This document shows positions 57,501 to 64,000 of a stretch of DNA of 64,000 nt, in pieces (the stretch's first letter is position 1; each line of letters opens with the position of its first letter). This DNA is from Collybia mongolica. Lineage: Eukaryota > Basidiomycota > Agaricomycetes > Agaricales > Clitocybaceae. The translations under genes were made by a program, and so were the position numbers. The stretch is from NCBI GenBank assembly GCA_013420905.1, contig JAAXNY010000015.1:124001-188000 (forward strand). Reading direction: 5' to 3'. The notes below the pieces were generated by a model, which worked only from the letters and a program-made list of their open reading frames with translations, searched no databases and was not told the origin of the DNA.

Positions 57501-58980
57501 CGAGGATGGCTTAGGCTTGGCTCGGTCTTGGGACAGCTCAGGCCGGGGCTTATTGCACAAAAATAATACTCTAGTCAAACTCTGCGATAACGACATCAGG
57601 AATAAAGGAACATCTACTAAATGAAGGAGAGACCGCTTACTGCAAGGAGATCCAAGAAAGACTCCACTCGTCCCCATTCCTCCTCTGACAGTTGAAGGTC
57701 ATTGAGTTTCTGTTGCTTGGTGCGGTCTGTCTCAGCTGAGGCCAATGCCACAACGAACTGGTCAACAATCTGATGTACCATATAGTTGAAATGATATAAT
57801 TTTGAAATGGCTTGGGGGAACACTACCTTCTTCAGAGAAGCAGCACATTCAAGCATTACATATGTGGAAGACCACCAAACAGGCATGTTTTAGGCTAACC
57901 CTAAGCCGTGGCCTGAGCCTCCGGCTTGGGCTTTGTTGGAGTGCAAGCTGAGCTTTCAGCCTTCACTGAGCCGTCTCAAAGCCCGGCCTGGCTTGGCACA
58001 AGAGAGCTCGGCCCTGACGGCTCGATGGCTTTGAGCCGGGCCCGGCACATCACTAACCAGGAGGCTACAGCCCAAAACTTCCCAGAAATCAAGCCTCACA
58101 ACATCCCTCTACTGCTTCCTTTGCAGATCCATGGGCTCGTGCCGTTTGATCAAAGACTGGCTGAGATAGAATGGCAACTTCGCGACGCACAGGCTCATGA
58201 AGCTTTAGATAAGCTTTGTCATGCTCTACAAACACGTGCTCACCTTTTCAGATTCAAGCAGAAGAATATTTGTGGTCAAGGTCCTTCAACGTGTGCCCAT
58301 ACAGCTATCAATCAGGCTCAAGCTCGCGTCAACGTAGCGGCGGCTGAATATCATCTTTCACAGGGTGCCTTGGAGCCGCTGAGTGCATCACTCAGGAAGG
58401 TTGGTTGGGATCAAGTGTTACAGCCACTTAAGGAGAGTGATATTCGGGAGCTGTCAGGGGAGGATGAAGCCCTTTCTCATGGGAAGCAAAAGATCTCGTG
58501 GATCTGGAGGACTATTGACCACAATGAAAACATGCAGGAAAATCCTCAATACCGCAATGGTACGCACCTTCCTTACTGCTTGTGGATGGCTCCGCTAATG
58601 AACTATTAGCTTTGCATGTCCAATGGTGCAGGTCACAAGCCCAAGCAAACCGATTCGAAGAAGAAGTAGAGCTGGTTACTGAGGAGATGAAGCATGTAAT
58701 CCGATTCTTTGAATGGCAGAAGGGAGACTGGCTTGCAAAAGCGGACTGGAAGCAGTGGGTAATGGTGTCGGATACACATTTTGAAGGGATTTGTGCATAT
58801 GCGCTTTGCCAGATCGCGGTGCGTGAATCGCTCATCAAACACTTCGAAGAACTGTGGAAAGACCTCCCTGCATATGTGGCGCTCATGTGCTCGGCTGTCA
58901 ATGATCCGGACATCCTGCTCAAGTTCAAGGAGGAGGAATTGCTACCTGACCAGGGTGATGGGAAATGGAGGAAAAAGTGA
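54574..58980 (+). pseudogene. KDZ-superfamily transposase with CxC2-like cysteine cluster, decayed and split by a hAT element
   Basis: N-terminal variable exon (54574-54948). Then a Cys cluster (CRSC, CINC, CKGC then H...H; about 55115-55230) and QLGIWIQLGHCHGERC, DFCACG, ARLFPATVSELRTALTF. After a frameshift near 55735 come WRHLKMMKRAGRGH, LLCPACPHLGKN, the first catalytic block FIAIDGNFRLK, GYAYFVEE, the KDZ signature SYDIACQW, and PKFHLPAHIEACH, FSFNLTPGVGRMDGE, LGDYNWQKIIGLG. The C-terminal coiled part continues across the 646-bp hAT insertion (57410-58055) as WQLRDAQAHEALDKL, KISWIWRTI, ALHVQWCRSQAQANRFEEE, to 58980. KDZ enzymes cut and paste DNA via a DDE-type site. Several stops and frame breaks make this copy non-functional. 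Confidence 0.8.
57410..58055 (-). mobile_element. 646-bp hAT-derived element (copy 2, inverted)
   Basis: Same ends and length as 39460-40105 but in the opposite orientation, with the WWSSTYVMLE remnant on the reverse strand (57886-57617). Flanking 8-mers ACCAAGAG and ACCAGGAG differ at one base. It lies inside the C-terminal part of the KDZ transposase pseudogene. Confidence 0.9.
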
Positions 58981-59139
58981 GTAGAAAAGGACAAGTTGGG
59001 GAGTCGTGTTGACGTAGAATAGGGCGAGGACTAGAATATTGTATTTTTAATTCTACGAGATTAAATGACATCCGAGTCCGTCACATTCGAAGACACAAGC
59101 ACAAGTATGTTTCTCGCTGCAGCTCTGAGTCGGTTTCCC

Positions 59140-60290
59140 AAAATCCATTGATGCAAGACTGTTGCATTAGCCGTTCCACCCTGTATCTGATTCACCCAAG
59201 TCCACCAATACAATACCAATGCATTGGCGGATGCCAGTCATGCTGTCACTTTCGACAGCCTCTTGTTGCATCACGCATGCATCACTTTAGATGCTCGTCT
59301 ACGTTATGCAAACCCCAGCAGTTCCTCATTGTTTGAATAAGTCCATTAATGCAATACTGATGCATTGGGCTGATATCAATATTACCATACTTGTCCCCTA
59401 CCGTTGTTCATTGTCTGGATTGCTTCGCAACAGATTATAATACAGGGCTTTATTCCTAGTCAAAGAAAATGAATGGAAGGTTATAGAACAGGTATGGAAT
59501 GGGAGGGAATGTGCTACAGGCGGGAACGCGCAACAATCAGAGGGTGCGGTGTGATGTATGAGTGATGAGGAAACGCACTACAGGTGGACGGCATGGGTGA
59601 TGTATGAGTGATGCAACAGAATAGGAGCGGAAAGGTGCTACAAGCGGAATGCGTGACCTGAGTGATGCAAGGAAACAGGTGATGGAAGGGAGTGGGAGGG
59701 AACGTCCTATTACAGGTGGGCGGCGTGGGCGGTGTGATGTATGAGTGATGCAACGGACTTGGGTGACACAAGCAAACGGGGGAACAACGTGCTACATTGA
59801 CAAGCGGGATGCATGGCATGATGTATGAGTGATGCAAGGAAATGGGTAACGCAAGGGAACGGAAGGAGCCGCGCTACAGGCGGACGGCCGACGGCATGGG
59901 TGGTGTATGTGTGATGCAAAGGAATGGAGGAAATGCGTAATAGGTAGATGGTATGGTGTGATGTATGAGTGATGCAAGGGACCAGCTGAAGCAAGGGAGT
60001 GGGAGGAAATGCGCTACAGGTGGTCGGCATAGGTGGTGTATGAGTGATGCAATGGGAGGGGACGTGCTTAGTACGAGCGGGCTGCGTGGCGTGGTGTGTA
60101 ATGCACGAGTGATGTAACAGCCCTCACAACAGGATGTGGGCACTGCTGTGTTGATGCATAAATGATGTAACGGGAGGAGAGCTGGGGAACAGTAGGGTTT
60201 ATTGTATCACTATCTGTTGTACAGCTGTAAGCAAGTCATGCATCACGATGGCTGTATCACATAGGTAAGCTACAGTGTAGCGTACCATAT
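59140..60290. repeat. Right TGATGCA-rich array
   Basis: First TGATGCA/TTGCATT words near 59150-59360, then from 59500 to 60130 an irregular tandem repeat of about 70-100 bp with the core GATGTATGAGTGATGCAA and GGAACG/CTACAGG linkers. Its reverse complement (TTGCATCACTCATACATC) matches the vocabulary of the left array at 42190-42660. After 60260 come GTAGTGTACCATACGG-like repeats. Confidence 0.7.
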
Positions 60291-60514
60291 GGTCTAGTGG
60301 GCGTATACAATGTAGTGTACCATACGGCCTGCTAGAGCTTCTTTTAACCGCTTTCTTTTAACTGCTGCCAAATATGTACAACTACATGTAGTTGTACCAT
60401 ACGAATCCAACGGACGTGCAGACCATGCACAGCCAAATGAGTCAAGCAGTCAGCTATGGGTTATGGCATGGCATATATCCCTGGTATGACCTCGGGTTGT
60501 TATAGTCAAAGGGA

Positions 60515-60620
60515 CTCAACACACAGCTAATGGATACAGGACACGGCCAACGGGCAGATGGAACACAGCCAATGGACATACGGCCAACAGACAGACGGCC
60601 AACGGACATACGGGACACGG
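60515..60620. repeat. Minisatellite, left part (CGGCCAACGGACA-type)
   Basis: Degenerate copies of a CCAACGGACATACGG-like unit, cut off at 60620 by the solo LTR and continuing after it at 61837. Confidence 0.75.
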
Positions 60621-61836
60621 TGATAGGGCCCGAAATTGTTTGCACTTGTAAAGTCGACAAGTAAGGCTATTAGTATCATTTCTAATAACCAAGTAAACGG
60701 TAATAAAGGATTAGAGTCGAGCTCCAAGACGGCTAATCAGAGTGAACTAGTCTAATGGATAATACACTATCAGTACAGAGGACTATGAGTACGGTCTATT
60801 ATTAGTCCTATTCACCATGCCCGGTTACAACCTCGGTGTCTTAGTTCATAAGTAACCGTTGTAGTATGATATCATTAGTCCGGGGATCATCATTAATAGG
60901 AGAAGTAATTGTAAATTTGGGACTTGCACAACCCGATCCTAGTCAGGGGTACTTGGTGTTAACTACTGGAAGCGATGGCACCCCGTGAATAGCAACCGGG
61001 ACAATCAGGAGGAGTAAATGACAGTGCCGCGCTGTTTTAAATAATGGAGCGCGCAGTCGCGACTTGATAAGAGTTTAGCCAGCTCTTTCAATATTTGATA
61101 AGTAACCAGTAAACGGCATAATTGGCACGCATGGCGCGCGCGCCAAGTTGTAGAGGACGCATCAGCATTGAATACAGATCCTTGGCGCGCGGGAGTGCGG
61201 TTCCGTGTAAAATTTACAATTCCGTATGATATTTAGTTTGTACACTATAAATAGACTGTAGATAAGTAGCGCTAAGGCAAGGAATCTTGCCCCCACTTCG
61301 CGCGACTATAGAGTATACAAATCACATTTGTTAAAACACTATTGCGTGCCCAAATTAAGGATCAGATTGCTTCAACGTGTCTTGATTGGAATTGATTGAA
61401 GAACCACAGAATTAAAGAAACTTAGTTCACTTGGAACTTAGTACCGTATTGTCCGTTGGAATTACTAGGCACTTGGCCTTAGTGCACTTGGCACTGTATT
61501 GTTTGAGAAGTCGCTTGGACTTATAGATCCGCTTGGGATCACTAATAATTGAACGTACACTTGGTACTCAGTCTATTGGATCGAGAGATATTATAAATAT
61601 ACCTAGCAGGTTTTTGAACCTGTGTTGAAGCTTTTGTCTAAATTGAACCCGTTGAGAGATCATTGGAAAGGGCTTTGGCTAGTACTATTCAAAGCTTAGT
61701 GCTTCTAAGCACTTGAACCCGAACTCAAAACAGGCGATTCCTACTGTTCGTGTGTTGATTGTTAGGTTTGGTGTGTGTGTGTAAGGGATTACATTTCATA
61801 GCATCAGCGCACTTATAGCCCAGGAGCCCCCTTTCA
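60621..61836 (+). mobile_element. Solo LTR, 1216 bp (copy 2), inserted in a minisatellite
   Basis: Near-identical to 49322-50537 (scattered single-base changes, same length). Flanked on both sides by the same minisatellite and by a 4-bp ACGG duplication (60617-60620 and 61837-61840), which shows an independent insertion. Confidence 0.85.
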
Positions 61837-62330
61837 ACGGCCAATGGACACATGGCCAACAGACACATGGCCAACGGACACATGGCCAACGGACACATGG
61901 CCAACGGACACATGGCCAACGGACACATGGCCAACGGACACATGGCCAACGGACACATGGCCAACGGACACATGGCCAACGGACACATGGCCAACGGACA
62001 CATGGCCAACGGACACATGGCCAACGGACACATGGCCAACGGACACATGGCCAACGGACACATGGCCAACGGACACATGGCCAACGGACACATGGCCAAC
62101 GGACACATGGCCAACGGACACATGGCCAACGGACACATGGCCAACAGACATACGGCACACGGCCACATGGCACATGGCCAACGGACATAGGCACGGATGG
62201 TGTATATACTCATAAATGTTATACATATTCCTAGCCAGACAGCCAATGGACAGACGGCACACGGACCGACGGCCAACGGACAGACGGCAGATGGCCAACG
62301 GACATGGCCAGTAGCCATTGGACATACAGC
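61837..62330. repeat. 15-bp minisatellite (GGCCAACGGACACAT)
   Basis: About twenty nearly perfect copies of the 15-bp unit at 61844-62150, then degenerate versions with AGACGG and TGGCC variants to 62330. Unit length divisible by three makes every frame open, giving artefactual repeat proteins on both strands. Confidence 0.9.
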
Positions 62331-62444
62331 CATTAGTATTGAGGTTCATATTTTCATCTTTAAGGACCAACAAAATACATAAATAATGTAAAGATTGGTA
62401 GGCAAAGAGGATAGATATACTAGGCTACAAAGACAAGGATTGGC

Positions 62445-64000
62445 TCATTCAAAACCAGTGGATGAAAGCCAGTCATCAGTAACAAATGGAAAGGACTCAG
62501 CATTGAATGGACCTGAAACTACAAGAGTTCCTGCTGCACCTGCACTGCCCTCATCATCTGATGATATCAGGGCAATGTCTGTCCTGGCTATGGCTGGCCC
62601 ACTGTAGTCCGTACCCTCATCATCTGACGATATCAGGGCAACATCCTCCTGAGTGAAGTCAGCACTACCTTCTTCCCCACTGTAGTCCGTACCACCCTCA
62701 TCATCTGACGATATCAGGACAATGTCCGCCTGAGTGAAGTCAGCACTACCTTCTTCATCAGACGATATCAAGGCAATGTCTGCCCCGGCTATGGGCCCAT
62801 CGGAGTCCATACTACCCTCATCTGAAGATATCAGAGCAATGTCTGCCTGGGCAGAGCAGGCACTGCCTTCATCATCGGATGATATCACGGCAATGGCCCC
62901 TTTAGCTATGTCCAGTGAAGTGGAGTCTGTAGTACCTGCATCAGTCAATGATACCTTGTTCATGGCCGCCCTGGCCAATGATGTTGTGGCCATGTCAGCA
63001 TTTTTGCTCAATGTGAACGTGCCACTATGTGAAGATATCAAATTAATGTCAGCGGCTTCCGAGACAGCGGCATGTCCGTGCAATTGGCCGTCGGATTGGC
63101 GGCCAGCAGGTGAGCAAAGAGATGGCACTGCTGGCGCTGGCCAGATGCGACCAAATAGAGACTTGGGGGTGAAAGGGCTACCGTGCTCAGCTGATCCCAT
63201 AGCTTGGATGTTGGAGGCAGATGGTGGGGTGCTAACTGCTGAACGGCCAGAAGTGGCCGGGCTGGGCCGCCGGCCACGCGGAACGGCCTTCCTTCTATCA
63301 CCAGCATTGTCACCATCTACAATGATGGAGGCTGGTACCTGTGGCCCCTCTTCACGTGCCCCAGGAGTGTGCACTGGGAGCTGTCCAGATGGAATCTTGC
63401 CTGTGTGGCCCAATTTCCCAAACCTCAAAGGCCAGAGAGAGAAGTGAGCTGGTATTTCATTGGGTGGTAACTCTGGTGGATGCCGAATATCCTCACTAAG
63501 TTCACCAAAGCGCATGTCATTAGGAAGTGTTTCATCGGCCTTGGAATAACTGCCACTTTCTGCACTAGAGACCAGGCTACCATCATAGCTGGAATGTGGT
63601 CCTTCAAGGTTGTGATCAGTGGGCCGTACCAGCCCCCGGACATCTTCAACAGACAGACTAACACCAGCAGTCCACTTCAGGAGGGGCGCCTCCTCTAGCT
63701 GGTGTTGTTCAGCACAGGCTGTATCTGCGATAGTTGTGCTGAGTGTAGGCCGTTGCTGCATTGGCAAAGGGTTGTCCTGGAAGTTGGATTCAGTCTCTTT
63801 CCGAACAGCGGCTTCAAAGAGCTCATTGAAGCCAGAAGCTCGGCGTATGGTGAGCCTATTGTGTGCATGTTGTGATATTAAATGAGCATCAATCCGATGC
63901 AGTAGACCACGGACATAAAGGTCTGCAGGTGGGCCAATTGGCCGGCGATTGGCCGTGTCCAGCCAGGTAAAGGCGGATTGTGAGGCAGATGGGACATATC
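62445..64000 (-). CDS. Hypothetical protein with tandem SUMO-interacting-like motifs, 5' end outside window
   Basis: The reverse frame stays open from the right edge (64000) to a stop at 62447-62445, about 518 codons, so the start lies outside. The part nearest the edge reads YVPSASQSAFTWLDTANRR and HLISQHAHNRLTIRRASGFNELFEAAV; the middle is disordered, Pro/Ser/Gly-rich. The last 150 residues contain six copies of [IV]-[AV]-[LV]-I-S-S-D-[DE]-E or close variants, plus a degenerate LISSHSG. Hydrophobic core followed by Ser and acidic residues is the standard SUMO-interacting motif. Tandem copies would suit binding of SUMO chains in the nucleus, but this is inference. It sits next to transposon debris, so it may itself be a repeat-family gene. 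Confidence 0.6.
   Translation of the reverse strand, partial: YVPSASQSAFTWLDTANRRPIGPPADLYVRGLLHRIDAHLISQHAHNRLTIRRASGFNELFEAAVRKETESNFQDNPLPMQQRPTLSTTIADTACAEQHQLEEAPLLKWTAGVSLSVEDVRGLVRPTDHNLEGPHSSYDGSLVSSAESGSYSKADETLPNDMRFGELSEDIRHPPELPPNEIPAHFSLWPLRFGKLGHTGKIPSGQLPVHTPGAREEGPQVPASIIVDGDNAGDRRKAVPRGRRPSPATSGRSAVSTPPSASNIQAMGSAEHGSPFTPKSLFGRIWPAPAVPSLCSPAGRQSDGQLHGHAAVSEAADINLISSHSGTFTLSKNADMATTSLARAAMNKVSLTDAGTTDSTSLDIAKGAIAVISSDDEGSACSAQADIALISSDEGSMDSDGPIAGADIALISSDEEGSADFTQADIVLISSDDEGGTDYSGEEGSADFTQEDVALISSDDEGTDYSGPAIARTDIALISSDDEGSAGAAGTLVVSGPFNAESFPFVTDDWLSSTGFE

Noticed and set aside
49322..61836. One 12.5-kb LTR retrotransposon bounded by the two 1216-bp repeats
   Set aside because: Each repeat has its own flanking duplication and interrupts a different host sequence; no retroviral-type genes or primer-binding site lie between them next to the LTRs.
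61844..62150. Regular short repeats resembling a CRISPR array
   Set aside because: Units are directly adjacent without unique spacers, and this is a fungal nuclear genome.
61796..62373. Repeat-protein frames (MANGH-like, WPTDT-like, VGHVS-like) on both strands of the 15-bp minisatellite
   Set aside because: Artefact of a perfect repeat with unit length divisible by three; no start context, splice partners or composition of a real protein.

Overview
This window is a piece of a filamentous basidiomycete genome, most likely an Agaricomycete. The signs are very short GT-AG introns (about 45-76 nt), many small exons including an 8-nt microexon, a STE3-type pheromone receptor relic, a KDZ (Kyakuja/Dileera/Zisupton) transposase relic, hAT-like elements, and fungal families such as GH28, Rds1-like ferritin-fold proteins and arrays of short-chain dehydrogenases. 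There is no operon logic; each gene has its own promoter. All gene models below come from reading splice junctions by eye and joining phases; every named multi-exon model closes in frame unless a break is stated.

Layout. 1-524: 3' end of a major-facilitator anion/vitamin-type permease. 3066-4597: cystathionine gamma-lyase. 5136-6275: an RhlG-like short-chain reductase. 9280-13585: the most unusual gene, a 13-exon, 1215-residue predicted secreted protein. It has six duplicated exons, most filled with Lys/Tyr/Asp/His short tandem repeats, regularly placed Kex2-type dibasic sites, and a complete C-terminal ferritin-like diiron domain. 13922-15549 (-): a full-length 8-exon GH28 glycosidase, convergent to it. 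16261-17268 and 17757-18473 (-): two unrecognised proteins. 19078-19885 (-): NAA10/ARD1, the catalytic subunit of the NatA N-terminal acetyltransferase.

20436-37705 is a tandem array of nine copies of one acetoin/diacetyl-reductase-like SDR gene. Seven copies are intact (256-258 residues, identical 10-exon structure), one carries a single nonsense codon, and one is an exon-1 fragment. The array grew partly by duplication of a segment that starts inside intron 1 of NAA10, leaving an orphan copy of NAA10 exon 1. The last copy has lost the acidic cofactor residue and gained basic ones, suggesting a switch from NAD(H) to NADP(H).

38559-64000 is a transposon-rich region. A STE3 pheromone receptor pseudogene is split by a 646-bp hAT derivative with a perfect 8-bp target-site duplication. 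An inverted sister of exactly the same length sits 17 kb away, inside a KDZ transposase pseudogene. Between TGATGCA-rich arrays at about 42.2-42.6 kb and 59.1-60.3 kb lie decayed transposon-associated genes, a 1663-bp non-autonomous element with 8-bp TSD, a solo LTR, and a 2354-bp retroelement with a tRNA-like 5' head, an RNase H body, a poly(A) tail and a 15-bp TSD. A second 1216-bp solo LTR has jumped into a 15-bp minisatellite. The window ends in a reverse-strand gene with a run of SUMO-interacting-like motifs, open to the right edge.
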